64,000 nt of DNA from Bremia lactucae (taxonomy: Eukaryota > Oomycota > Peronosporomycetes > Peronosporales > Peronosporaceae), in NCBI RefSeq assembly GCF_004359215.1, contig NW_027152055.1:224080-288079 (forward strand), written 5' to 3'. Below, piece by piece: positions 40,506 to 52,276 of the stretch; position 1 is the first letter of the stretch, and every line of letters begins with the position of its first letter. The notes beneath the pieces were generated by a model that did not search any database, had not been told where the DNA came from, and worked only from the letters and a program-made list of their open reading frames with translations. Made by a program: the position numbers and the translations under genes.

Positions 40506-41522
40506 AATGGAAGAGGTTCCAAATTGTTAGAAGCGCAACGCGCCGCTTATGACAAGCTCAAAACCTCATTCGGGCTTGAGCACGTGGAATTTATTATCTC
40601 CCAGGGACCAGAGGCCCTGCATGCAAGGCTTGAAGCTTCATGCGGTATGAAGCCTCCCTGATCGGTCAGGTACAGGACCAATTAGCGGCATATATGCCAA
40701 CCTGGTACATCTCTGTACCTGACTCAGAGCCGAGGGCTCGCCCTTTAACTGTAAATGTGAAAACATTTGAGGAAAAAGAGGGAGAAAATCTCCCTTTTTG
40801 GATTAAGCAGATGGAAATGTTCATTGATTTCGCCTTGTTCTTAACAGAACGGCAAAAGGTGGCTATGGCCATTTCCAAACTTGGAGGTAGAGCCATGGAA
40901 TGGGCACTATTGTGCAGCACGTCCATAAACGACGCTTTTCCCTCATGGGATTCGCTGAAACAGCAAATGACCAGCATGTTTGCACCGCCTGATGAGGCTT
41001 TTCGCATGCGAGCACGGCTCCTAGCGACTCCACAGGGTAGAGAACCCTAGGGCACTTTGTCCAGGAGTTGAGAACTCTCATTGAATCTATACATCAAGAC
41101 CCGGTGCAAGAAGCAATTGTAGTGACCATCTTATGGGGGGTCTTAATGAGGGCGTTTGCCGGACGAAATTGTTCCGATCTCATCCGGCTACGTTCGAAGA
41201 GGCAGTTGCCATAACGCTCCGCGCCGAGTTTCACTTTAAGTCTGCTCGCGTTAGCACGCCTATTTACCGAACAAGCTCTTAAAGCACATGGGTTCTGTCT
41301 AATAGAGCGGAACCTATGGATTTTATCCTCGTTGAAGAAGGAGAAGAGGCGCTTCAAGCTGTGGAACAGCATAAGACCATCCGTAGATGTTATATGTGCG
41401 GAAGCACGAAACATTTACGCCCTGCCTTCCCTCTTCGAAATTTGCGTAAAGCTCGAAAGAGCTCCAACTCCGACCTAGACCAAAGATCTGGTACGGTGCG
41501 GGAAAACGTCGATACCCAGTAG
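40506..41522 (+). pseudogene. gag, nested family 1 element (broken)
   Basis: ATG 40506 reads MEEVPNC then TAG. The main frame 40640-41050 is clean: LIGQVQDQLAAYMPTWYISV, KEGENLPFWIKQMEMF, KLGGRAMEWALLCS. A frame change precedes the nucleocapsid (41316-41522), whose knuckle reads CYMCGSTKHLRPAF: the last Cys is Phe. Confidence 0.8.
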
Positions 41523-42600
41523 GCGCGGGGCGCCCTACTGGGGAAGACCTAGGCTCTGTTGAACCTCAAGGAGGTGAGAATAAACAGAACCTAGCCCCAA
41601 TAAGCTCGGTGCTCAATGGCACGGGGCGAGAGTTCAAGCCTGGCTTGCTAGTCGCTCAAGCGACTGTAAAGGGCTTTGATAAGCCGTGGTCAATTTAAAT
41701 TGACTCAGGAGCGTCTTGCAATTATGCTCGACGCCTTTCCTTTGAAGGAAGTTATCAATACGTTGAGGCGCTTAAAGCGCATGAAGATGATACAATCACT
41801 GTTCGCTTGGCGACTGGTAATCGTGTCACTGTTCCCAAAGTTCCATTAAACTTAGGTATAATGTTTCTGGACTTTGACAGTATGGAGCGCTGTCTCGTCC
41901 TTAATTTGGATTCGAGATATGATCTCATCCTTGGTATGGCCTGGTTAGATCACCATGAGCCATAGATCGATTGGAGGTCTAAGACCTTAGGCGCCACGCG
42001 CAATGTTCCTAGCAAAGTTTTGGAGAGTCATGAACCCACCTTTGCTAGGCATCAAAAGCGCTATTGTTGCGGATCATTGAATGCGTCTGTCAGTGTTTTA
42101 GACATTGGCATGTCTGAGTTATAAACTCTACTGTTAAAAACATTAATTCCGAGCCGACTCAGCAGAAATAAGTGGAACGGCACGTACTCCGTCGAGAGGC
42201 ACTCGTTATAATAGCGATTCACTAAATACTGAAAGCATTGTTGGCCTAAGGCCAAATCAGCAAGGGTCCAATATCCCTGAGACACGTGGAGTGGCACGTC
42301 TAAGTCCACCGAGTATGGTCGGCCGAGGTGGCACCATACCGATAGTCATTAGTGGCACTATTGGCAGTTCGCCAGGGCATTTTGGGTCAAACCCTCCGAA
42401 TGGACGTGAAGCGACATTTAAACATTCGCTGAATAAGGAAGTTGAGTTACCTAACCCCTTGTCAGATGACAGATTAGACATTATGTCTTGTATAGAACCA
42501 ATACAGGCTGGAAAATCCGGGGACGTGAACGTCCCGGCCTCTTAGAGGCGTATTGTTTTTATTCCAAGACAGGGTGGACACGAAGCGTGTCTACACTCAC
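41523..42600 (+). pseudogene. protease and linker, nested family 1 element (broken)
   Basis: The protease begins as in A but has TAA just before the active site (WSI then stop, about 41698). DSGASCNYARR is in frame after it, and LILGMAWLDHHEP appears near 41930. The linker has only one 40-aa unit (SNIPETRGVARLSPPSMVGR, about 42260-42380). It ends near 42600 at the junction with element D. Confidence 0.7.
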
Positions 42601-42607
42601 AACGTGT

Positions 42608-45600
42608 TACGAGCGATAACGCATCGGCCAAAGCATTCTGCTTGTCGGGTATATACTTCACCTCGAAGTTGCATTCCGCGAAAAAGGATAGCCATCGGGC
42701 CATTCTCTGTGAGAGAATGGGGCGACTTAGTCGCTGTTCATATGACGCGTGATCTGTATATATCACAAACGGCTTAGAGCCGAGCAGATGAACTCTGAAT
42801 TTGACGAGAGCATACTTCATAGCAAGTAACTCTTTGTCGTGAACTGGGTAGTTCTTTCCGCAGCTTGAAGCTGTCTAGACTCGAACGCAATAACATGTTC
42901 GTGCTCATCAACATCTGTTTGTAACAGAGCACTGCCAATGGCAAAATCTGATGCGTCACAGACGACACTGAAAGGCCAATTTGGGTTTGGCAGTGCCAGA
43001 TGCGGGGCATGGATAAGACTATCCTTAACTGCTCGAAAAGCATTATTTTCGGTGCTAATCCAGCACCATTCTGTATCCTTTTTAAGGAGATTAGATAATG
43101 GCCTCGCCATATCAGCGTAATTTTCGCTTTCTTTTGTGTAAAAAATTGGCGAGACCCAACCACTTACGCAAATCCTTTTGGTTTTTAGGAATCGGCCAAT
43201 CTATTATGGCTTTTCCCTTAGCGGGGTCCGCTCTAAGGCCTCGCTTTCCAATGAAGCATCCTAAAAAAGGAATTTCGTCTGCGCCAAAAATGCATTTAGA
43301 TGCATTGGCATACAATTTGTTTGTGCGCATGCACTCGAGCACTGCTCGCAGATGGTCTAAATGGTTTTCCATATCCGACCGACCCTGCTCCGCACGACTA
43401 TGGACAAAAATGTGATCGAAATAAGTCAGTGCATAACCTCGATGAGGGCGAAACAGTGTTTCACTAGACGATTAAATGTTGCCGGGGCGTTGGAAAGCCC
43501 TTGTGGCGTAACCATCCACTCCCATAACATGCCGCTTGGCGTGCTAACCGCTGTAAGCGGGATATCGCTAGCTCGCTTGAGCAATTGGTTGTAACCATCA
43601 AATAAGTCCAATGCACTGTACATTGTACTGCCCACCATATTATTTTGAAGAACATTCTTTGTAGGAATGGGGGTTTGTGCTGGTATAGTGACAGCATCGA
43701 GCCTGTTATAAGCATGTACAATGCGCCATTCACCAATTGGCTTCTTGACACAAAATGTCGGTGTCGAATGAGGCGATTTGCTCTCTCGTACCAATCCAGC
43801 CTCGTACTTAGCACGGAAGAAATCGTCAATGACGTCACACTGCTCCTTTGGTAAAGGCCATTGTCTTGTGACACAGTATTTGGTTCCCGGAACCAAGTCA
43901 ATTTCATCACGAACACCTCCATCCGGAGGTAAAACAGATGGTGGGTTATTACATACCACATCTTGGAATTCCTTAATCAAGGAATAAAAGGGATCCGTTG
44001 GATCTTTAAGGATCGATGCCCCATTTCACATACTAAGTGCAGCTTTTGTGTCAACCAGCACAGCTTCGTCTAGAAGTGACGCTGAGTTTAACTCAACCAT
44101 AGGTCGAATGACAACCATTTCAGATAAGTCACCAGCTTTTAAGGCTCGACCGCACTCATCAATAGACATTTCGTCTAGCTCTAAAAGAGCATGTAACGAA
44201 GGGATTGCCGCAAGACTAACTTCCCCTCAATGTTACAGGTTACGCCATTTACAAGCGTATCTACTTGCTCACTCGTATCACTTTGTGAGGGTATAAACGC
44301 TTCGTGTCCATCCTGTCTTGGAGTGGAGACAATACGCCTCTTAGAGGCCGGGACAATCACGTCCCCGGCTTTTCCAGCCTGTATTGGTTTTATACAAGAC
44401 ATGGGTCTAATTTGACATCCGGCAAGGAGTTAGGTAACTCAACTTCCTTATCCAGCGAACGTTTACGTGTCGCTTCATGTGCATTAGGAGGGTTTGACCC
44501 AAAGTGCCCTGGGGAACTGCCAATAGTGTCACTATTGACACTCAGTATGGTGCCACCTCGGCCGACCACACTCGCTGGACTTAGACGTGCCACTCCACGT
44601 ATCTCAGGGATATTGCACCATTGAGGTCCTGGCGAACCGCCAACAGTGTCACTACTGACACTCACCTCGGCCGACCATACTCGGTGGACTTAGACGTACC
44701 ACTCCACGTATCTCAGGGATATTAAACCCTTGATGATTCGGCCTTAGGCCAACAATGCTTTCAGCATTTAGTGAATCGTTATTATAACGAGTGTCATTCG
44801 ACGAAGTATGTGCCCTTTCACTTATTTCTGCAGAGTCGGGCTCAGAATTAATGTTTTTAACATTAGAGCTTATTAACTCAGACATGCCAATGTCTAAAAC
44901 ACGGACAGACTCATTCAATGATCCGCGCAAATAACGTTTTTCTTGCCTAGCAAAGGTGGGTTCATGACTCTCCAAAACTTTGCTAGGAACATTGCGCGTG
45001 GTGCCTAAGGTCTTAGACCTCCAATCGATCCATGGTCATGGTGTTCTAACCAGGCCATACCAAGAATAAGATCATGTATCGAATTCAAATCAAGGACGAG
45101 ACAGCGTTCCATACTGTCAAAGTGCAGAAACTTTATACGTAAGTTCAATGGAACTTTGGGAACAGTGACACGAGTCCCAGTCGCTAAGCGAACAGTTATT
45201 GTATCACCTTCATGCGCTCTAAGCGCCTCACCGTGTTGTCGACTTCCTTCAAGGGAAAGGCGTCGAGCATAATTGCAAGACGCTCCTGAGTCAATTAAAA
45301 TTGACCATGGCTTATCAAACCCTTTACAGTCGCGTGAGCGACTAGCAAGCTAGGCTTGTACTCTCGCTTCGTGCCATTGAGCACCGAGGTAATTGGGGCT
45401 AGGTTCTGTTTATTCTCACCTCCTGGAGGTTCAACAGATCCTAGGTCTTCCCCAGTAGGGCGCCCCGCACCTACTGGGGATTGTCGTTTTCCCGCACCGA
45501 ACCAGATCTCTGGTATAGGTCGGAGTTGGAGCTCTTTCGAGATTTACGCCAATTTCGAAGAGGGCAGGCAGGGCGTAAATGTTTTGTGCTTCCGCATATA

Positions 45601-46293
45601 TAACATCTGCGGATGGTCTTATGCTGTTCCACACCTTTAACAGCCTCTTCTCCTTCCTCAACGAGGCTTAAATCCATGGGTTCCGCTCTATTAGACGGAA
45701 CCCATGTGCTCGAAGAGCTTGTTCGGTACGCAGGCGTGCTAACACGAGCCGACTTAAAGTCGAACTCAGCAAGTAGCGCTATGGCAACTGCCTCTTCGAA
45801 AGTAGCAGGATGAGATCGGAATAAAATCGTCCGGGCAACGCCCTCATTGAGACACCCCATAAAGAGTGTTAATACAATTGTTTCTTGCACCGGGTCTTGA
45901 TGCATAGATGCAATGAGAGTTCTTAACTCCTGGACTAAGTCCCCTAAGATTCTTTTACCCTGTCGAGTCGCTAGGAGCCGTGCCCGCATGTGAAAAGCCT
46001 GATCAGGCGGTGCGAACATGCTGATCATTTGCTGTTTCAGTGAATCCCATGAGGGAAAAGCGTCGTTTATGAACGTACTGCACGATAGTGCTCACTCCAT
46101 GGCTCTACCTCCGAGTTTGGAAATGGCAATAGCCACATTTTGTTGTTCTGTTAAGAACAAGGCGAAGTCAATGGACACCCCCATCTGCTTAATCCAAAAA
46201 GGGAGATTTTCTCCCTCTTTTCCCTTAAATGTCTTCAGACTTACAGTTAGAGGGCGGAGCCCTGGGCTCTGAGTCAGGTACAGAGATGTACCG
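42608..46293 (-). mobile_element. Ty3/Gypsy family 1 element D (minus strand, integrase end missing)
   Basis: Minus-strand gag (46293-45431, knuckle CYICGSTKHLRPAC), protease (45345-44980), linker (44975-44181), RT (44010-43112, box YFDHIFVHS) and RNase H (43110-42608). From 42771 upward it looks identical to element C (offset 6,332). RNase H between 42608 and 42770 differs from C by scattered changes. The end at 42608 abuts the nested plus-strand element. Confidence 0.87.
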
Positions 46294-46735
46294 TGTAATG
46301 GGGCACACATCGGTTGGAGAACCTTTGTTGTGGTACATTTACTTTATGGGTAAAATACTCTTTATCTATTTTAAAATAGTTAGTTACTTAAATCCCATTT
46401 ATTATGGGTAATAAATGTGGTCGCCACCAGGTATAAATCTGGCGGCCAAAATCTATTATTTTATTTAGCTAGGGTAAGGTTTTTAGATTTCAATAATAAA
46501 AAAAGTGCAGTTCCTCTTTTGATCATAAAGCGTTAAGTGCCTTCCTAAGGCTTGCGCATTGATCTGTAAGAGATAGAAGCCTTTCTCAGGTATATCCTCG
46601 TGGGCACTAGTTGCCACTTGGTTCTACGAACCCCTGAATCCCTTGAACTAGGATTCCTTAAGATTTTATAGCTTGTACGACTCCCTGAGTTGTTCAACCC
46701 ATTAGTTCAATAGAACTAAGTGACTCTCTGAGTCT
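42771..46735. repeat. 3,965-bp direct repeat, copy 2 (matches 36439-40403)
   Basis: Second copy. It covers RNase H (part), RT, linker, protease and gag of element D and most of the LTR at 46294-46778. Confidence 0.92.
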
Positions 46736-46778
46736 AAAAGTTTTCTTCTGACTTTAGCAGCGAGGTAGCTCCGCTACA
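46294..46778 (+). mobile_element. family 1 LTR with primer-binding site and leader scrap
   Basis: Full-length 485-bp LTR in plus orientation, at the same CGGTA gag site of element D as the one in C. CC and TGGTAGCACTCGTAG follow (46781). About 60 bp of leader remains, up to AAAGAGGTTCGAGAATGAG, before family 2 pol begins at about 46859. Confidence 0.85.
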
Positions 46779-46858
46779 CCTGGTAGCACTCGTAGTCAAT
46801 CTACGCCTGAGTCTTTAGGAGACTAATTTCTTACGAAATGTAAAGAGGTTCGAGAATG

Positions 46859-47600
46859 AGTTCTTCGACAAGCAAGCCAAGGCGGGACATGTGCGTGAGA
46901 GCAAATCGCCTCACTGCTGTCCGACCTTTTGTGTGCGTAGAGCCACAGGTGGATGGCGCGTGGTTCATGCTTACTATAAGCTGAACACGGCGACCATACC
47001 GGCGCAAACGCCAATCCCGCTGAAAGATGTCATGTTGAACTCTGTGGGAAAGTCACCATCTTTTCCGCGTTGGATTTGAGGGAAGGCTACTATCAGGTCC
47101 TCATGAGAGTGTCCGATGTAGCCAAAACGGCAGTAAGCACCCCAAGCGGTATGCTTTGGGAGTGGCTTGTGATGCGCCAAGGGTTGAAAAACGCTCCAGC
47201 GATATTCAACCGAGTGCTGGCTCACGTGATGCGGCAGCACCGGGCCTACGCGCCCAATTTCTTTGACGATGAATTTGTGCATTGAGGGCCGAGGACGGGC
47301 TGAGCGCAATAGAGCCGCACAAGCGTCTTTAGACGCTGTGTTGCAGACTTTGAAGGACGCCCAATTGTACGTTAACTTGCAAAGTGCGTCATACGGGTCC
47401 CTAGATACCTGTGCTGGGTTGCATCGGTTACACATGGCGTATGAGCAGACCCAGACAAGGTAAAATCAGTAAAGGAATGGCCAACCCCACGGCATGTGAA
47501 GGATTTGCGCCAATTCCTAGGACTCGCTAATTACTTGCATAAATATAGCTAGAATTGTGCTGAGCAAGCTGAACCATTATCAGACTCCTTAAATAGGACG
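46859..47600 (+). pseudogene. reverse transcriptase, family 2 copy 2 (broken)
   Basis: Starts inside the fingers (FFDKQAKAGHVRESKSPHCC, FCVRRATGGWRVVHAYYKLN). The palm is in 47070-47285: LREGYYQVLMRVSD (Gln present where copy 1 has a stop), PSGMLWEWL and NFFDDEFVH with both catalytic Asp. A TGA (47283-47285) follows at once where copy 1 reads S-R. The thumb pieces near 47480-47560 are out of frame. Confidence 0.8.
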
Positions 47601-48213
47601 CGGAATGGGTTTGGTTAAAAGAACAAGATGATGCATTCAAATTAGTGAAGCAATCTCTTATAGAGGCACCGGTCTTGGCATTGCCAGACTCGGATAAGCC
47701 CTTCAGCGTCGTCGGCAATGCAAGTAATTTGCAATCGGTAGCGCGCTCATGCAAAATGATGACGACGGCGTTGACCGTGTCATCTCTTTTCAGTACCGGC
47801 TATTAAAAGCCGCGGAACATAATTACCCCGTGCATGACAAAGAGCTACTTGCAATAAAGTATGCTCTTGTCAAGTTTCGTGTGCACCTACTAGGCACCGA
47901 ACCATTTGTGGTTTATACGGATCACGCATCACTGCGGACCGCAATATATCCCCCGCACCTCTCGCCTAGAATGGCAAGATGGCTTACACTCTTCTCTGAA
48001 TTTAATTTCAAAGTTAAATTCAAGCCGAGTAAGTCGAATGTCTTGGCTGACGCTTTATCGCGCAGACCAGATTTCGAGGTTAGACACCAGGAAAGTGTGT
48101 CTAGTGCGAAAGCACAATTCCAGCCGTCGACGTTGGCAGCCGTGAAGGCACACCACGTGACGAGCTCATTGGCCTCTGAAATCAAAGAGAGCTACAGTGA
48201 GGACGACCACTGA
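47601..48213 (+). pseudogene. RNase H and tether, family 2 copy 2
   Basis: The first strand (FSVVGNASN, expected CDAS) is damaged near 47705 (Cys-Asp to Gly-Asn). The frame 47749-48213 is then clean: NYPVHDKELLAIKYALVKFR, FVVYTDHASLRTAI, RMARWLTLFSEFNFKVKFKP and ADALSRRPDFEVRHQE. Confidence 0.8.
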
Positions 48214-48219
48214 CGCCTG

Positions 48220-49065
48220 CTGTTGGATGACTTCGGTGGACGAAAGGTTTTCTTTCCGTCGCACCTGAATGCTATGCTCAATCGCTTTAGCTACAGCGAT
48301 GGCCTGTTATGGCATCAGCTGTCACCTTGTGATCCCTTGGGAATCTTTGTGCCTCATGACACAGGTCTCAAGCTGATGATTGTTCACGAGCTCCATCATG
48401 CGCCATCTAATGGGCATCTGGGCCGTGAAAATATATTCATTCGAGTGTCAGAGGAATTTTGTGGCCACACGGGTGGCCAACTATATTCGGTCTTGCGAAC
48501 AGTGTCAGCGCATTAAGCCTGCACCATCAAGTAGTGCGCCACTGAAGCCGCTACCGATTCCAACCAACTGTTGGAAGTCAGTAAGTCTAGACTTCATGTT
48601 TGGCATGCCGCCCGATCGTAAGGGTCGGACGGGGCTCGTCGTCTTCGTAGACAGACTGAGCAAACTAGTGCATTTAGCTCCATGTAAAATAGCGATCACA
48701 TGCAAGGAGGCAGCTCTCTTGTTCCTCGATTAGCCATCACACGAAAAATCCGTGACGCGATGGCAAGCGCACAGGACATGCAAAAAGAATATCCGGACAG
48801 AAATGGTCGCAAAAATAATGAACGCTTTTAAGTGGGTGCAAAAGTACTATTTAGTACTGCTAACCTTCCTAAGAATGCAATTTCTGTACTACCTGGAGGT
48901 ACTACGAACCGCGTTCCATTGGGCCCTATACGGTGGTAGAAGAGGTTGGGAACCTAAATTTAGGCTCACCCTTCCCCTGTATATGAAGATGCACTCCGTA
49001 TTTTACGTGGGTCGTCTGAAACGGTATGTAGACCCAAATGAGGTCAATTACCCCCATCATTAAGG
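48220..49065 (+). pseudogene. integrase, family 2 copy 2 (core deleted)
   Basis: The zinc finger is LHHAPSNGHLGRE (48223-48516) and, in the next frame, IRSCEQCQRIKPAPSSSAPL. The first-Asp region SLDFMFGMPPDRKGRTGLVV is followed by VDRLSKLVHLAP. After ALLFLD a stop follows (48731-48733), and the second and third catalytic regions are deleted: the sequence jumps to the C-terminal ITRKIRDAMASAQ... and HSVFYVGRLKRYVDP (49063). Confidence 0.78.
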
Positions 49066-50554
49066 AGACCGATGGTGACGCCGACTGTGAGTCGAGCGTC
49101 GTTCGGGTGAGGGAGACGGAGAAGGCGAAAACTCTTAGCCGATCGGCTTCTCCCACCACGAACAGGACTCGGAGGGCGAGGGACATCACGCAAGTAAAGC
49201 GGATTCCTTAGCATGATCAGCTCAAAAAGGCCCAAGCGAGTCTTCAGGTGTTCATAACCCTGACGAGCCTTTGCTCGGACATCACAAAGATCCGAGGTCA
49301 GTTTCGAGACTTGACCCTCGAGATCCGCAATACGGCGTTCAGCAGCGCTAGACGCGTGTGACTGAAGGGACGGAGGTAAGGCACTTGCGAGTAGGTGGGC
49401 GAGATCGCCACTCCTATCGGGCGCCACCTGCACTGATAAATGCGGGTGGGAATCAACCCTTTTTTGCTGGAAAGTTGCTTGCTTACCGCTCCGTGAGGCA
49501 AAGGTATCAGATCCTCGTCCAATGGAAAGGTTACCCGAAGGGTTTCGACTCTTGGGAACCAATCGATACCCTACGTATTGATGTTTCCGGCTTGGTGGTT
49601 GCCTATGAAAAGGAGCACCAGCTGAGGCCTTTTCGCAAGTCTCAAATGGTCTAGCAGAAGCAGCGTTGTGAGAAGAAACAGGGGGTACCACCCATGATTT
49701 CTTTCTCACGCAAGTGGGCAAAACTAATTCGTTGCGACCGCTGTTTCATCGCACCGGAATGCAGACGAATGCGCCGCGTGAATTCCGCCTCGTACTGGTC
49801 GGGCGTTTTATTTGAACGCAACACGACCGGATCGGGAAAATATGCCCAAGCGATTTCCCTGAGCCCTCCATGATTGAAAGACGCCATAATAATTATGTGC
49901 GTCAACAAGAGCGCGCTCTAGGAGCGACGCTCTTGGCCCGTTTAAACGAGGCCTTTCAGTTGGAGGGGGCATCTTTGGAATGCCACCCGTCACATAGCCA
50001 CGTTTTAAACGAATGGCTTGTGACACCGACTGAGCACGTTCACGTGTTGTCGGCGGAGCTTTAGGCTCCGAATCCTCTATGTCAGAACCAATATGGATTA
50101 TGGTCTGAGCATAAAGCGTTGTGGTTATACCCAACGGAGAAGCGGCTGCGCCTTTATGGGCAGCGCTCTCATTACCTGTCGCTGCGCTTTCCAGCGCAGA
50201 CGACGAGACAGCATTCGTAAATGCTGCTGTCTCCATGTTGTGAGCCATGAGAGAAGTTTGGATGGGCAATCATGCGCCATCATCCTTCCTCATGAGCGCG
50301 TTGTCCGCATCACTACTATGAGGTGACGGCAACAATGTCGACTCATTGAATCGACAATGAGTGACGGATTAACATCCTCACTATTAAAGTGGGGTGGATC
50401 CTTTAGCCCCGTTGACGCGACAGCAGCAGGCTGTCGGCGTTTCGACTAAGGCATTGGACGCAGCCGGCGAATTAACGCGGCGGGTGCGCTTAGTGCGAGG
50501 TAAGGTGGGCGTCTTCGCAGACGACCCATCAACGTGGCCCCTTTTCGGTGGCAT
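49044..50554 (-). other. antisense reading frame at the 3' end of family 2 (copy 2)
   Basis: Read on the minus strand from ATG 50554-50552: MPPKRGHVDGSSAKTPTLPR, a basic N-terminus. A frame change near 50420 leads to an acidic Ser-rich part (SDADNALMRKDDG-like, then 50269-49808 with MPIQTSLMAHNMETAAFTNA). Next comes FNHGGLREIAWAYFPDP and RRIRLHSGAMKQRSQRISFA (49908-49651). Then 49721-49044 is a clean 225-codon frame ending in DLEGQVSKLTSDLCDVRAKA, heptad-like and opposite the chromodomain and linker. The order (charged N-terminus, Arg-rich helix, coiled coil) is the same as in family 1. No known domain was recognised. Confidence 0.5.
49066..49654 (+). pseudogene. linker and chromodomain, family 2 copy 2
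   Basis: The sense linker from 49066 has stops (for example TAG about 49209). The frame 49358-49654 carries a full chromodomain: FAGKLLAYRSVRQRYQILVQ, WKGYPKGFDSWEP and VVAYEKEHQLRPF. It ends at TAG 49652-49654. Confidence 0.75.
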
Positions 50555-50672
50555 CTTTGGCGCCGTGTATATGAACACAGGTCGCCAGAGTGATTGAGTG
50601 AACTAGCGGTGCGTTAAGCTGCTCGCATTTCCTCGCTCCTCTTTGATGAATTTGAAATGTAAATTCGTTTTT

Positions 50673-50685
50673 TAAGGGGTGGTGG
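50673..50685 (+). promoter_or_regulatory. polypurine tract, family 2
   Basis: TAAGGGGTGGTGG lies directly before the 3' LTR start TGTAACGG. The same tract precedes the LTR at 53336. Confidence 0.65.
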
Positions 50686-51217
50686 TGTAACGGTCTAAAG
50701 TTGCCCTAATGTTACACAGTCCCCGTTAAGTACATTTGGTGTACTTAAGGGGATGGTCATTTACTTAAATAAAGTAATTAAACCCATTACTCGGGTGTGG
50801 TTCACATTTGTGACCAACCCTTGTGTATGTGATGCACATAGGTGCATTCACATTAGGAGGGATGACGGCTAGCGTCATCCGTTGCGCGAGGTATCTATAA
50901 AGATACGCTCGCAATACATATTAAATGATATCTATAGAGATAACATTTTAATTGGTAAAAATAGGTATTTGTTTTTAATTTATTAAATATAAATCAGTCT
51001 GAAAATTACTACCTACTTGGTTAGTGCGCATGAGGAAACGGATTACCGCTCCCGTGACGACTCTTAATCACAGTACTTAGTGTGTTGGGTGAGGCCGCCA
51101 ACGCGTCCACCACAACTACCTCACTGCACGCAAGAGAAGCAGGTTAAACCGCTTCCTCGCTGTGCTAGGGCAGGTGTCTAAGTAGAGCGTGGCCGCATTA
51201 CGACGTGCCCGCCTACA
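50686..51217 (+). mobile_element. family 2 3' LTR (532 bp)
   Basis: TGTAACGG...CGTGCCCGCCTACA, TG...CA ends. No primer-binding site follows, so it is the 3' LTR. The first 340 bp look identical with the LTR at 53336, then the two diverge. Confidence 0.88.
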
Positions 51218-51282
51218 TAAGTGACTTGTTAAACTTACTTAGAGGAAGGCTTTAAATTCAAACATTCGCTTAATTCTATAAG

Positions 51283-51365
51283 GCTTACTTAATTCTATAG
51301 AACTAAGCGATTGTTTGAGCATAAAGTCTTCCTCTGACTTCAGGAACAAGGTAGCTTCGCTGTAA
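51283..51365 (+). mobile_element. decayed family 1 LTR end fragment
   Basis: ATTCTATAGAACTAAGCGAT... AAAGTCTTCCTCTGACTTCA and GGTAGCTTCGCTGTAA match the last about 80 bp of the family 1 LTR with several changes. Confidence 0.6.
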
Positions 51366-52271
51366 AGTGACTGACCATGTATAATAATTTCTAAAGATCA
51401 ATTAACATTTGCTGATTGAACCATCTGACCTGTTTCTCGTCTTTCACGATCCAGCTGACAAAAATCGTTCAGAGAGCTGTACATCTCGTAATTCTGCATG
51501 AAGAGCGGATTACCTAATACGTTTTACGCTTTCCGGTTTTGCTGAAGCTAAAGTCAGCTCATAAAAAATTATAAGAAATATACTTTAATGATTTTAAGAC
51601 AGCCGCGCATGATTTTTTTAGTTGAAAGCCGCCTCAAATGACCATGTGATATGAAGATTGTCCTGTCGGCCGCCTTCATCGAGCGAAAGCCTAAGCATCC
51701 AATCGCGACAGCGCATTTATAACCCCAAGCGAGCCTACTAGACTCGTCCATGTTCTCACCTTTGCGCCAAGGTGTGCATAATTATTAACAGCACGTATAA
51801 AATGTAGTGCGCACAGCGAGCATTAGAAAGTCGCTGACAGGGTGATAATTTACAAGGAAGGCCTCCCCGTGTAAGGCTGCAAAAAAACACCATAACGACA
51901 TATTTATAGCAAAATGGTGCATTACGCCCGTTGCTCAGAAGTTATAGACGGTCCAAAATTTGCCAAATGTTATGTGAAGAATATTTTTAGCTTTATACTC
52001 TTCCAGAGTCCATTGTGCAGGGTAGGGACACAAAGGCATCAGCTGCATCATAAAGGCAGTTTACGCTGCTAAAAGGACGTGTGAATGTGCTGCCAACCTT
52101 ATCTCCTATATATTTATGATTCAAAATCCACAGAAGATTTTAAAATTAACAATACGTTGTGTGGCTTCCTAGGCTGCATTCCACTTGTCACTAACGACTT
52201 GCGCCGCGCTTGAGTGCCGCTAAATTTAATTTTAGATTCGTCAAAAAGGCACAAATTTGAGTGTGGGGAAA
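51366..52271. other. no gene recognised
   Basis: Unassigned, AT-rich in part. The 60-codon minus frame at 51569-51751 has no recognisable motif. Confidence 0.5.
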
Positions 52272-52276
52272 GCTCN

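Larger units (their letters stand above)
39962..42600 (+). mobile_element. nested family 1 element inserted in gag of element C (5' half)
   Basis: 5' LTR 39962-40446, primer-binding site 40449, gag 40506-41522, protease and linker to about 42600. There it is cut and joined to the minus-strand element D. It sits in the same gag site, in the same relative orientation, as the solo LTR of element A. Confidence 0.8.
46851..51217 (+). mobile_element. Ty3/Gypsy family 2 element, pol to 3' LTR (copy 2)
   Basis: RT, RNase H, integrase, chromodomain, antisense region, polypurine tract and 3' LTR in order. The 5' half (LTR, gag, protease and start of RT) is missing, replaced by the family 1 leader at about 46858. 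This is the reference copy for the family 2 3' end. Confidence 0.87.

Noticed and set aside
50394..50597. 67-codon plus frame in the family 2 3' region (also 53044-53247)
   Set aside because: It is opposite the antisense-frame start, which has the clearer pattern. It is identical in both copies only because the DNA is duplicated.
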